Assembly (NCBI GenBank): GCA_022376515.1
Contig: WTXI01000170.1
Span: forward strand, 1-64,000
Reading direction: 5' to 3'
Length of the DNA: 64,000 nucleotides
Source of the DNA: Lactifluus volemus
Lineage: Eukaryota > Basidiomycota > Agaricomycetes > Russulales > Russulaceae
Shown: positions 53,849-64,000 of the stretch, piece by piece
Numbering within the stretch: the stretch's first letter is position 1
How the letters are laid out: the number at the start of each line of letters is the position of its first letter
Translations under genes and position numbers: made by a program
Notes under the pieces: generated by a model
Databases searched by the model: none
What the model was told of the DNA's origin: nothing
The model's input: the letters and a program-made list of their open reading frames with translations, nothing else

Positions 53849-54337
53849 ATGCACCCCTCTTTGCCGTCCTTCGTGGCTGCGCTGAGCCAACCATTCAAGC
53901 GATCTCAACTTGGCTTGTTTCATGGAAAGATGAAACAATACGGAAACAACGTTCCTTTCTCGAAAAAAAAGACACGTCGAACATGGCTCCCTAACATTCA
54001 ATCCAAACGTCTCTTCTCTGACGCGCTCGGCGAGATGGTGCGTGTGAAAGTCACCACACATGCTCTGAAAACTATTCGCAAGGTCTGTAAAAAAAGAAAT
54101 CTTTTCTTCAAAAAAAGTCTTTTACACAAGTCACAGGTTGGTGGTCTCGACCAATATGTTCTCAACACAAAGTCGGACTTGCTTGGTTGGGAGGGTATGC
54201 GTCTACGTGTTGCGGTTAGAGAAGCGCAGGAGCGAAAGGTATTCTCCACTCCATCTGGAGCGCACCCGCATGGTTCGTCCCTCATTCGTCCGATCTTGCT
54301 TTGTCGCGCTCTCATCTCCGCTTCAGCTCCCTTATAA
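53849..54337 (+). CDS. Mitochondrial large-subunit ribosomal protein bL28m
   Basis: Component of the mitochondrial large ribosomal subunit. It carries the L28 signature: GLFHGKMKQYGNNVPFSKKK, TRRTWLPNIQSKRLFSDALG, VRVKVTTHALKTIRK. An intron at 54083-54136 (GTCTGT donor, CACAG acceptor) joins TIRK to VGGLDQYVLNTKSDLLGWEG in frame; without splicing, a lysine/phenylalanine-rich insertion would disrupt the domain. The 3' end is uncertain: exon 2 may read to the TAA at 54335, or splice from the GTATTC at 54239 (after REAQERK) to a later exon or directly to a stop. The basic N-terminus could serve as a mitochondrial presequence. A housekeeping gene of this kind anchors the region as normal euchromatin beside the F-box array. 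Confidence 0.85.
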   Translation: MHPSLPSFVAALSQPFKRSQLGLFHGKMKQYGNNVPFSKKKTRRTWLPNIQSKRLFSDALGEMVRVKVTTHALKTIRKVCKKRNLFFKKSLLHKSQVGGLDQYVLNTKSDLLGWEGMRLRVAVREAQERKVFSTPSGAHPHGSSLIRPILLCRALISASAPL

Positions 54338-54399
54338 CTATAGTAGTCCATGTACTATTTTTTCAAGCCTTCTCCCCCCCCCCCCCCCCCTTTTCGGCC

Positions 54400-57300
54400 T
54401 TCTCTCATATGTCGGTTGACATGCGCGAAGATGATATCGTGCAGGCATGGATTAAGAAACGTGTGCATGAGAAGCACGGATGGTGCCACAGCATCTCTTG
54501 TCAGCGCCGCCGCCGCGACCCCTGTCCTTTTTTAATTTCCATCAACTGGATCCCGTGGCCCATCCAGCGACTTCTTTCCAACAACTTTGTCGTCCTATGG
54601 TTATTTTGACCAAGCCGCGTGCCCAGATTGGGTCCACCAATCGAAGCCAAAAAGAACTTTGCCGTTTTTTGGGCATTCAATACAGGTGCCGTGATTCCCC
54701 ACCTGCTACGAATCAAAAGAAAAAAAGTTTTTTCCCTGTCGCTCCGGTCTGACTGATATACAGTACTGTACCTCCATGGAGAGCGTGTGTAACTCGCAAA
54801 ACGTATTCTTTCCTCCTCGGAGTTCGCTTCCACTTTGGGAAATATAGTACGTTGCCCTATCACGATCAGCGAGAATCACTTGCAGTATTGGTACCGAGCT
54901 TTCCCGCACATACAGTAACTTACGAGAACAAAGAAAACAAGCTTTTGAGCCAAACCACGACCGGTGGATGCCGTGCCAGCCACGTTATTTATCCATACTG
55001 TACGTACATTCGTACGTACGGGATGTCAAAAGCGTAGAGCGTTTGCATTAGATCCGTCCGAGAGAACTTCGAAGTCCTAGTCCAGAAGTGGTAAGCGCGA
55101 AGAGCGAACAGTGCGCTGTTTTTAAATGCAATTTCGCTGTCCATTTTGTAAAGTTAAGCGAACGGAAATCCTACTTGTGGTGCGGGGAAAGCGGGGAAAA
55201 AGTCAGGACCATCATACGATGGGCGTCGGCTGTCATTCATTCAGGCGCGGACACATACTGTAATTCTGTCCAATTCGTCCTCTCGTCCGAGCCAATAGAC
55301 TACAAGTTCTTCGCATTGTCTTCTCGTTACCATGCATGCGGTAAATGTACGTATATACTGCCAGTTGTAATGCTATCGGATGGGTGGGACAATATGTTCC
55401 CTGGTATTTCTGCCCCAGACAGAATCAGCTGGCCTAGACAAAGGTACCATTTTACGTTATGAGATTCAATTAACAACCCCCGGCAATGTTAAGGAGCCCC
55501 TATAAATCTCTTGGCACATTTTCCTCCGTCGCTAGGGACTCCTAGGGAAGAGAGAGAAGAGGGAATCCGACCACCTCCGGGAATAGCCGCCGACCTCGTA
55601 ATAATGGAGGACAAAGCGTGCCCGCCAATATAACGGCAACTCCAGTACCTTTATCATACCCCCCTGCTCAAAAGCCAAGGTACATTCATGTGACAATGGC
55701 CCCTGAAATCGGACCTCATGTTTGTTCGTCGATACTCCGGTAGTGTCCGAAAGAGACGGACGAGTGTTGGTTCTTCTACGATTTGGGCAAAAAAGTACAT
55801 GGTTCAATTACCACAGTGAGTCCTATCGTTTTACGTGAACCCGTAAACCAACTTGCGACCAACCCCCCACTACTCGAATCGGATTTGGAGGATGTTATCT
55901 TCACAATTACCATGCGCTTGGCACTGGCACCCCCCTCTCATGTGACTGCCGATAGGAACAAATTCTGCCCTCACCAGGACATGAGGCTGTCGTTGGCAAC
56001 AACATTTCATTTCGCACAATTGCCCAATCTGGCTTGTATCCTCACCTCCGTGGCGAACGCGTACGTACGTACGAGACCGCACGATGTCGCTACTCCCTCC
56101 ACTATCTAAGCCCCGTCGAAACTTTCGAATCGCACATATTTCTAGAATGGGACCGAGGAGGACAACCGGAGCAGTGGGATTGAGATGCCATCCTCTTGTG
56201 ATAAAAAGGTACGGTTTTCACTTGAGGCCACAAAAATCCGGAATCCACGTAAATTGAGAAATATACATAGACGTGTCAATACAGGGAAAGTCAAACGGGA
56301 GTAGCAACTCATATATGTGATGAGATGTTGTAGATAATACCTTGGAACAAAGAGTGCAGTACATGAGTCACTCAGCGCCCATCCGACTAGACAAGTTGCC
56401 AGACATACAATACGGGCAAGGTCCGAACGGACCGGGGGCCTGAGAGATAAAAAAGTCCTGTCGTAGCTGTCGAGCTGTTCATGGGTGCATGCTTGTACCG
56501 TAATACAAGATTTGCCGATCTTCGCTTCAGTGCGAGCTTACAAAACTTGAACGTTTGAACATAAGCGGGCGGGAACAAAATTTGATCGAAGAACTGATGC
56601 TTCAAGCAACGGCCCCGTCTGATGCGACTTGCGACAAGTACCGCCGGTCTATGATGCGGCTGGGTCACTACTATACACACTTGTATCCCCGTATCCCCGT
56701 CCTGATCGCGCCCACTGCCAACAGCTCCATCACCGCCATCGATGCTCGGACTCCGGTTGACGAGTAGCGACTTGTAACTTGAAGGGGAATGTATCAAAGC
56801 AAGATCATTCCGTCTCAACCTCAGAGGATTCCGGCGCTTCGTTCTCCGCCCATATCTGGTTCGACACTTCTTTCCGTCGAGTTGAGTGGGCGCTCTTTCA
56901 AGTAGATGATCACACGAGTCTGACTTGTTCCAGTTTCATGTTTACCCACAGGCTCGGGCTATCTCCAAGTTTAAACCGGGGCCCAAACTCTCGATATTTA
57001 CCTGCCACGCCAGAGAATTACACGATCAAGGAGGGGGAGATCAGTAATCTGTGTTGAACCTCGTGCAAGGACCATTGACCGTGGCCGGCAACACATCTAC
57101 GATCGACGACGAATGTCGCAACTTCCTTGCAATGCAGAAAGACCTCCCGGAATCGTATGACATTGCCTAAGGTTACTACCTGTTGTTGTAAATAAGCGTG
57201 TGTTACCGCTGAAGCTACAAATTGCCACGCAGGATGGGTTCGATGGGTGGGTTCCAAGTGCAGGCACCACTTCAGCTCACCTCTGATCCTCCTCAACTTG

Positions 57301-57852
57301 TCAGTCGCTGGGGGGTTTTCTCGGAGAAACCTATTTACGAGTATGCTTGCCTTTTCTTCGTCCAAATGGCATTCAATTGAAATCCAAGTTAGGGAAAGTC
57401 TTGGAATAATGAACGATTTGGCACGGACAGGCCGTCATTCCTGGCCTGACCATTCCCAACCGGATGATCCCTCGTCTGATAATTCCTCATCGTGCTCTAG
57501 CAAGACGACGTACGATTCGTTTTGGTAGGGCTCAACACTCCTTCCTGTCTTAGAAGGCCATAATCTACTCGGAGGGACGCCTCTCAGAGGCCTGAGAACT
57601 AGTGAGGGTTGTCGACTATCATTCGATGCATGAGCATGGCCCGAGGAAATAGGAGATGTGGACGAACGAACGGAAGCCGACGTAACAAGCAAGCAGACCA
57701 CGCCATGGCGTCATGGCAGAACGTATCAAACATTTCGTATGACTGTGAACATGTACTCGTAAAACAATTGGCATGGATAACGACGAAATATGTAGTAGAA
57801 AACACGGAAAGCGAAGTCAGTAATAACGAAAAGCAGTACCGATTGACTTGCG
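54400..57852. other. Long stretch with no confident gene
   Basis: I find no recognisable protein. Weak candidates: a plus-strand frame at 56555-56767 (NISGREQNLIEELMLQ, RLGHYYTHLYPRIPVLI) and a minus-strand frame at 57018-57365 (EEKASILVNRFLREN, LKWCLHLEPTHR); both look better than random but carry no known motif. An 18-base C run lies near 54370-54390, and CGTACGTAC-type repeats occur near 55004-55020 and 56060-56072. Confidence 0.35.
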
Positions 57853-59386
57853 CTAATCGCAATCATTATCATAGGGTACCATGTGAACTGCGACAGGGTG
57901 ACCCGAACGCTGACGTGTGACAATGAGAACCATTATGGAATTCTTGTCGAATTTGTCTCGGCAATACGATTCGCAAAGGTAGATATTTTGCAGTTCAGGC
58001 AACACCACGGGGACACTCTCCCGGGTGTGTCCTCGCAGCAAATATACGACTAACGGCAGTATGACGCCAGACAAATGCAGGGTCCGAACAGCAGTGAATG
58101 TGCGGAAAAGTACCAGCCACCAAGGATTGTCTATCAGGTCTTCGTCTGAATAACCCAACTCCTCAAAGGATGGGTCGCTTCGGATGTCGAGCTCTGTAAC
58201 GTTCGAAAGTAGAGATAAGGACTGGGTAGAAAACTGTGCCATAGACGAGACTTGTCGATCTGGCGCATCCTCTAAGAATCCCAGCCTCACCGTTTTAGGA
58301 GGAGTCAGATCTGTCCCCTCTGACTGATAAAGTTCAATGTCGACGGACTCGGAGTCGATATAAAGGCTAAATCTCACTTTCGCACGATCGAATGGCCCGA
58401 GCGTGACAAAGTGAGATACGACTTGTCGGATATCGGCGTGATTCCCAAATAACTTGATCGTGATAATTTTGAGCTGGGGAGCATCAATCCGAGCCAGGAG
58501 GTTCTCCAAATATTCGTTGACACCACGAAATCGTAACTCTGTGAGCGCGGGGAGGAGAGCACGGGTGAGCGGGGGCGGACCTCGGACTTGGATTGTTTCG
58601 GATTCTTCATCGAAATCGATGCGAAGGAGTGCGAGCCTGGTCAGGGCGGAGAGGCCTTTGACCATTGCCTCGGGCGAAATGTAACCAATATCGGATATAC
58701 CTAGAAGCTGGAGCTCAGAAAGGTCGTTGCAAGACAAAAGAAATCGAGGCAAGGTCGGAAATGGAAGGCCAGCCAAACTGAGTGATCGTAGATGTGGTGC
58801 GGATCCGCCTAAGATCGTATCTGGAACCACAGACACATCGTCAAAGTTGCTCCAAAGTTGAAGACTTGTCAGCGAAGGGAACGGCTTCTGCATCACTGAG
58901 GCCAATTTAGAATTCGAGTATGCTCCATGGAGAAGGACTTGGAATCCGCATATGCGGTCACAGTGCTCGAATGCAGCCATCATTTTATCCCCAACACCGT
59001 GACAGTTGATTTCGATAGGAAAGGGCGGCCAGGCATCCAACATCTCCCTCGCGGAAGTATAAGTGTTACAGTAAAGGCGTAGGTTGAGGCGGACCGGGGA
59101 TGAAAATACGATGTAGCGCCATCTTTGACATACGTGCACCAGATTATGCCACATCTTTGGCCACAGCCCCGGCCACACATCTCGCTTGTTCACGACAGCG
59201 ACTCGGCAGAAGTCGAAGATGTTTAGGAGGATTTCATCTGGGAGAGCTCCGATCGTCACAAGTGGGGAATTCGCCGCTAGAACACAGAGGTAAGTGATCA
59301 TTGTGGGCATAAGAAAAAGACATACAACTTCTTCCAGCAGTAGCGTTCGATACGCCTTCCCTGATTAGGGGTCTTAGAAAGACCAT
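57853..59386 (-). CDS. F-box/LRR-like protein E
   Basis: Reverse-strand paralog of A/C/D. Exons 59386-59326 and 59276-57853, with a 49-nt phase-1 intron (GTATGT donor, TTCTAG acceptor), give 494 residues. A TAG lies directly before the ATG, fixing the start (MVFLRPLIREGVSNATAGRS). F-box TIGALPDEILLNIFDFC; LVHVCQRWRYIVFSSPVRLNLRLYC. Leucine-rich middle (LRSLSLAGLPF, LSELQLLGISDIGYI, LALLRIDF). The end VTRQRSGHPVAVHMVPYDNDCD shows the complete C-terminus. Putative SCF substrate receptor; no frame damage seen. Confidence 0.88.
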
Positions 59387-60634
59387 CTAGTGTGATCTGA
59401 GGGACCAGATCTAGAGGTTCTGAAAATTTCTCAGTGTTACTTTCAAGTTCTGTGAGGATTTTCGACGTACGCTCCCACTCCGGGTTGCTCGTCTTGTCCA
59501 AAGTCGTCAGTCACACTCCTGTCACACTGCTGAGGGTTTCATTATTAATTATTTCATTCTCCGCTAGCTTTGTGACAGTGCCGAGGCGCCCTTGGCTGTG
59601 GGTTGTGGTCTACCTTCGCTCTCTATACTTCCATTAATCTGAAGCAATGTTGCAATGTTGTTCCTCTTGCACCAGCGGATGTCGAAGGACTGACGTAAGT
59701 TGACCCCCACTTGACAGTTTTACTATGCTCTAATCTCACCCCTTGTTCCCGGACAGCAAACGGTTTGGGACAGCCCTTGCAACTCCGGATGGACAAAAGG
59801 GGTTGGAGCTGCTTTGATGCTTGCTGAAAAAGTCGTCTGTAGGGGTGGTCTACGTGGATGGTGTCGTGACGGAGGATATCATCCTTGGGACCCATGAAAA
59901 TGGGACACAGCGTCTTAGGCACTGAGGGCGATAACCTTTACGCGCTAGCAACTTGTGGCAAAGCTCTGATCACGACGACTAGGGAGGATGGTACTAGTAC
60001 GGTATATCCGACAAACGTATCCCATCATGATCTTTACTTTACTTTGTCGTTATGTCCGGGGAGCCCATGAAAATGTGCGAACCAGCGTTGTAAAGTGCCA
60101 CTCCCCGCTGCTGTCTCCAGCCCTTGAAAGCTCGACCAGCCACAGACAACGATGCCACAGGTCCCAAACGTAGCACAGGTCTCCCGCTATGCCTTAGCTT
60201 TGGTGCAGTCATGGTAGGCGGCCACAAAATGCAAACGTCGTGGATATTGCGGGCAATTGAACCATTGGTGGTCCCGCGTGCCAACGGCCCAGAGACATCG
60301 GGATGGGCTATGACTCCTGACCTCGAGTCGGACAGTGGCTGGTATACAAGCCACAGAATTTCCCCGTACCTTAATGAGATGCAGACCGTGACAACACTTA
60401 GTAGGCAGAACATAATAACCAAGGTGTGGACGTTTTTGAGGATAGGCTCTGACACCCGCATCGTCTTTCATTATTTACTGTACAGACACACTACAGTTGG
60501 TAAATCACGATGTGCCTCAGGCTTGAGTAAAGCTATGAAACGTCTCCCGGCGAAGGGCTAACCCGAAACTAGAAAAAAAGCAGCAGATTTCGAAGGCATG
60601 AAATAAGTTGGGCGTAAGGTAAATATTACATATA
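59387..60634. other. No gene assigned
   Basis: Spacer between F-box E and F. Upstream of E, 59387-59501 reads as an open frame that is not in frame with the E coding exon. Other frames (up to 145 codons near 60124-60561) have no recognisable motif. Confidence 0.4.
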
Positions 60635-62237
60635 TCACGGAAGCTCCGTACGGTAATCGATAACATAGTATTCTGGTCGATGAACCGTGACAGGACGACC
60701 AGAATGCTGACGTGCGGTGATGAATTGCTCTATGGCTTGCTCATCGGGTACGTTTCGCAAAAAATCGTAGTAGAACTTGGGAGCGTAAAGATTGTGAAGT
60801 TTAGGTAAGATAGGTAAGACCTCGCCGATACTTTCCCCAGCGTGCCCTCGCAGTGCGGATACGATGAACGGCTGTACCTTGCCATACAAATGCAGGGTCC
60901 GAACAGCAGTGAATGGACGGACAAGTACCAGCCACTCAGTATTATCCATCAGGCGCTCGAATTCCGAGTCTCCAAAGGCCGAGAAGGATTTGTCACTTCC
61001 AATGTGGAGCCTTGTAACGCTGGAAAGTAGCGATGAAAACTGGGTACATATCTGGGCCATAAACGAGACTTGTCGAGTTGGCGCCGCTTCTATGATTTCC
61101 AGTTTGAACGGTTTGACGTTGAGAGAATCTCTCTGAGGCCGCTCCTCGACCCGAAGTCGGATGTTGACACCATAAGGCATAAATGCCACGTCTACACGAC
61201 GGAAGGGCCCGAACGTCTGTGAGTGAGAGACGACTTGTCCGAGTCGGATGTCAATGGGGCGCTGTTTGAACATGATCGCGAGATCTTTGAGCTGAGGTGC
61301 ATCAATTCGAGCCAGGAGGTCCTCCAGATACCCGCTGACACCACGAAACTTGAACTCGGTAAGAGCGGGGAGGATGGCGCGTGTGAGCGAGGTCGGAGGC
61401 GGATGTCCGAGTCGGATCGCTCCGGTTTTTTCGAACTCGATGCAAAGGTATGTGAGCCTGGGCAGGGTGGAAAGGGCTATGGCCATTGACTCGGGTGGAA
61501 TATAACCAATATCGGGTATATCTCGAAGCTTGAGCTCGGAAAGGTCGTTGCAAGACGAAAGAAGTTGAGGTAACGTCGGAAATGGGACACCCGATAGAGC
61601 GAGTAATTGTAGGCGTGGGGCAAATCCACCAAGGAACGTAGTGGGAAGAACTGGCAAATTTTCATTCCAGTGAGTCGACAGTTGAAAACTTGTCAGTGCG
61701 GGGAATGGCTTCTGCAACGCTGTGGCCAATGTCGCGCATTCTGAGTATGGCGGATGGAAGTAGAGAGTGATTTCACAGATGCGGTCATTGTGCTCGAATG
61801 CGGCTATGATGTTATCCCCAAGATTGGATGACAATATTTCGATGGGAAACGGGGGCCAGACATCCAACTCCTCCCTCAGAGAAGTCACGGTATCATCTGT
61901 GCAGTAAATACGTAGACCAAGACGGAGTGGGGATGAAAACACGACGTATCGCCATCTTTGGCATACGTGCACCAAATTATGCCATATCTTTGACCACACT
62001 GGTACCCTCAGCCACACCGCGACATGTGCTTCGTTCACGGCAGCAACTCTGCAGAAGTCGAAAATTTTTAGGAGGATTTCATCGGGGAGCACTCCAATTG
62101 TCACACATGGGGAATTCTCGCCTAGAACTTGTAGGTAAATGACCGCTGTGGGCGTAAGGAAAAGACCTACCGTGACGATTCCTTCCGGTAGTGTCTGATA
62201 CGCCTTCCCGTAGTTTTACAGGTCCTGGAAAGGCCAT
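60635..62237 (-). CDS. F-box/LRR-like protein F
   Basis: Exons 62237-62171 and 62121-60635, with a 49-nt phase-1 intron (GTAGGT donor, TTCTAG acceptor), give 517 residues. A TAG directly precedes the ATG. N-terminus MAFPGPVKLREGVSDTTGRN; F-box TIGVLPDEILLKIFDFC; IWHNLVHVCQRWRYVVFSSPLRLGLRIYC. Leucine-rich middle (LQLLALSGVPF, LSELKLRDIPDIGYI, LTYLCIEF). It ends with EQFITARQHSGRPVTVHRPE. Intact. The 49-nt intron and the TAG-ATG start group it with D and E, apart from A and C (61-nt intron and longer N-terminus). Confidence 0.88.
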
Positions 62238-63000
62238 CTACTGTGATCGGAGGAACACCAGAGGTTCTAAATGGTGAGAGATTGCCTTAGTAGTGAGCTA
62301 GTGAAATCCAGTCTTGGGTTAAAAAGTACAAGGTATTCGTCGCACGTGTCACGCCCCCATTTGGCTGAGGCGCGGCTCGGAGCTTAGCGTAGCGCTTAGC
62401 GCTTAGCATTAGGAAAACCAAAGTTTTTCCTAAATATACAATATCTTTTGTTGTCCAGTAGTTGTACTAGTACCTGCTGTGACTTACAATGTAGAAATTA
62501 TCTCTCACACAGGGTCTGATAGTAGTGACTTACTGGGCCTACTATCCCTACCCCCGCCAACCCTTCTGACAAGTCACGCTAGGTCACACGCCAAATTTCA
62601 GACTCCGTTTGGCGTGCTCAGGCCACAATGAGCGCTAAAGCGTGATTTCCGCGTTGCCATTTTTGTAACGTTGTAAACTCCGACATAGGCAGGTGTGACA
62701 AACATGCTATTTTTTATTTCACTACACACCACGATTTCTATCAAAAAAATAAATGCATAGAATATATTCAGATATGGTACTAGATACTGTGGGCTAAGTT
62801 TTGTGGTGGTTGAGTGAGAATTGAGCGAGAAAAACGGAGTTATCAGAAGGGGGGGGGGGGGGTTTGGCAGGACGGGGCACAAACAAGTATGGGCAAGACT
62901 CGGAAAAAGTGGCGGGATGAAACAGCCGCCGTAAAATAAAGATGGTATATGTGGTAGACAGCACCTCAGAAGAGCATCTAAGAGCACCAATTGACTTGTG
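62238..63000. other. No gene assigned
   Basis: Spacer between F-box F and G. It has a small AGCGCTTAGCGCTTAGC repeat near 62386-62406 and a run of 14 G near 62849-62862. No protein motif. Confidence 0.45.
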
Positions 63001-64000
63001 CTAAGCGTCATAACTATGATATGGCGAGTAGTATACTGTGACAGGGTGGTTGGAATGCTGACGTGCAGCGATGAATTGCTCTATGGCCTGTCGTTCCTCG
63101 AGTTCGTCCAGCCAATACCTTTGATGAAGGTAAAGACTCTGAAGTCCAGGCAACAACTCGGTGACACCTTCCACCCCGTATCTTCGCAGCGAAGATACGA
63201 CGAAAGGCTGTATCTTGCCAGACAAACGCAGAGTCCGAACTGTAGCGAATGGCTCGAAAAGTTCCGACCATTCAGAATGGTCCATCAGGCCCTCCAAATC
63301 GTCCAACTCCTCAAAAGATGTGTCGCTTCTGATGATGAGCTCTGTAACGCTTGAAAGTATAGATGATAAGTGGGTGCATATCTCTGCCATAGACGAGACT
63401 TGTAGACTTGGTAGGTCCTCTATGATCCCCAGCTCGAGCATTTTGTCGGGCACTGTCGCCTTTGAGCGAAGTTGGATGTCGACGTTCGAATCCCTAAATA
63501 CCACTTTTGCGTGATTGAATGGCCCAAGCGTCCGTGAGCGAGAAATGACCTGTCGGATGTCAAAGAAGTCGTCCTGCTTGAACGCGATCGTGAAATCTTC
63601 GAGTTGAGGGGTATCTATTTGAGCCAGGAGGTCCTCCAAGTACTGGTAGGTACCACGAAAATCGAGCTCCGTGAGGGCGGGAAGGATGGTGCGTGTGAGC
63701 GGAGGCGAACGCGTGATTATTTTTTTAAATAGTTCAAATTCGATGCAAAGGTACCTGAGCTTGGTCAGGGTAGAGAGGGTTGTAACCATTTCCTCGTAAT
63801 TAAGATCGAGTACATCTCGAAGTTCGAGCCCGGAAAGGTTGCTGCAAGATGAAAGAAGTTGAGGCAAGGTCGGAAATGAAATGGTTCCCAAAGAGAGTGA
63901 ATATAGAGATGGGGCGGATCCCCCTAAGAATGTATCGGGAAGCGTCGCCACACGCTCATTCGAGTCGGACGACCCAACGGTAAGACTTGTCAGTGCAGGG
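63001..64000 (-). CDS. F-box/LRR-like protein G, partial at window edge
   Basis: Open without interruption from the right edge (PALTSLTVGSSD at 64000) to the TAA at 63001; the F-box exon lies outside the window. Motifs as in the paralogs: LPDTFLGGSAPSLYSL, TLPQLLSSCSNLSGLELRDV, LRYLCIEFELFK, LEDLLAQIDTPQLEDF, HSEWSELFEPFATVRTLRL; end EQFIAARQHSNHPVTVYYSP. Complete C-terminus, so probably functional if the missing part is intact. Confidence 0.85.
   Translation of the reverse strand, partial: PALTSLTVGSSDSNERVATLPDTFLGGSAPSLYSLSLGTISFPTLPQLLSSCSNLSGLELRDVLDLNYEEMVTTLSTLTKLRYLCIEFELFKKIITRSPPLTRTILPALTELDFRGTYQYLEDLLAQIDTPQLEDFTIAFKQDDFFDIRQVISRSRTLGPFNHAKVVFRDSNVDIQLRSKATVPDKMLELGIIEDLPSLQVSSMAEICTHLSSILSSVTELIIRSDTSFEELDDLEGLMDHSEWSELFEPFATVRTLRLSGKIQPFVVSSLRRYGVEGVTELLPGLQSLYLHQRYWLDELEERQAIEQFIAARQHSNHPVTVYYSPYHSYDA

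Noticed and set aside
59387..59501. In-frame N-terminal extension of F-box E starting at 59501
   Set aside because: That frame (MDKTSNPEWERTSK) does not splice in frame into exon 2; the ATG at 59386, preceded by TAG and matching paralogs D and F, does.

Overview
This window is nuclear DNA of a filamentous basidiomycete, most likely an agaricomycete. The evidence is short GT-AG introns of about 49-61 nt, an expanded family of F-box/leucine-rich proteins with the agaricomycete-style motif VHVCRRWR, a Goodbye-NACHT-ankyrin receptor-like gene, a multi-intron cytochrome P450, a mitochondrial ribosomal protein, and chromovirus-type Ty3/gypsy and Ty1/copia retrotransposons. Nothing bacterial or organellar is visible.

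Left part (1-12.3 kb): a diverged F-box gene runs into a decayed NACHT gene fragment (1.8-4.7 kb). It is followed by a dispersed 5S rRNA gene, a reverse-strand F-box gene (7.0-8.6 kb), and an intact F-box gene (A, 9.7-11.4 kb) with a second 5S gene downstream.

Transposon-rich part (12.3-31.8 kb): a 7.6-kb chromodomain gypsy element (606-bp LTRs with no difference seen, CTGCC target duplication, broken pol); an F-box pseudogene (B) split by a 1.49-kb terminal-inverted-repeat element; and an 8.2-kb copia locus sitting in the promoter of the next F-box gene (C). That copia element is itself interrupted by a 937-bp solo LTR and by a second, oppositely oriented copy of the same inverted-repeat element. 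Removing each insertion together with one target duplication restores the host reading frame or paralog alignment, so the nesting can be read directly.

Middle and right part (31.8-64 kb): F-box C plus a third 5S gene; a complete P450 gene; a conserved gene of unknown function; two MITEs; F-box D; a large NLR-like gene whose ankyrin region is built from an alternating two-repeat unit; a dual-specificity phosphatase; a small F-box gene; the mitochondrial ribosomal protein bL28m gene; and three reverse-strand F-box genes (E, F, and G, which runs off the edge).

The locus reads as a birth-and-death cluster of F-box (presumed SCF substrate-receptor) genes and STAND receptors, in which segmental duplication carried 5S genes along with F-box genes and transposons repeatedly landed in non-essential copies. 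The most unusual item is the inverted-repeat element with a CATCAGG terminus, a 2-bp target duplication, dense TTAAGCA subterminal motifs and a strongly strand-asymmetric, pyrimidine-rich core.
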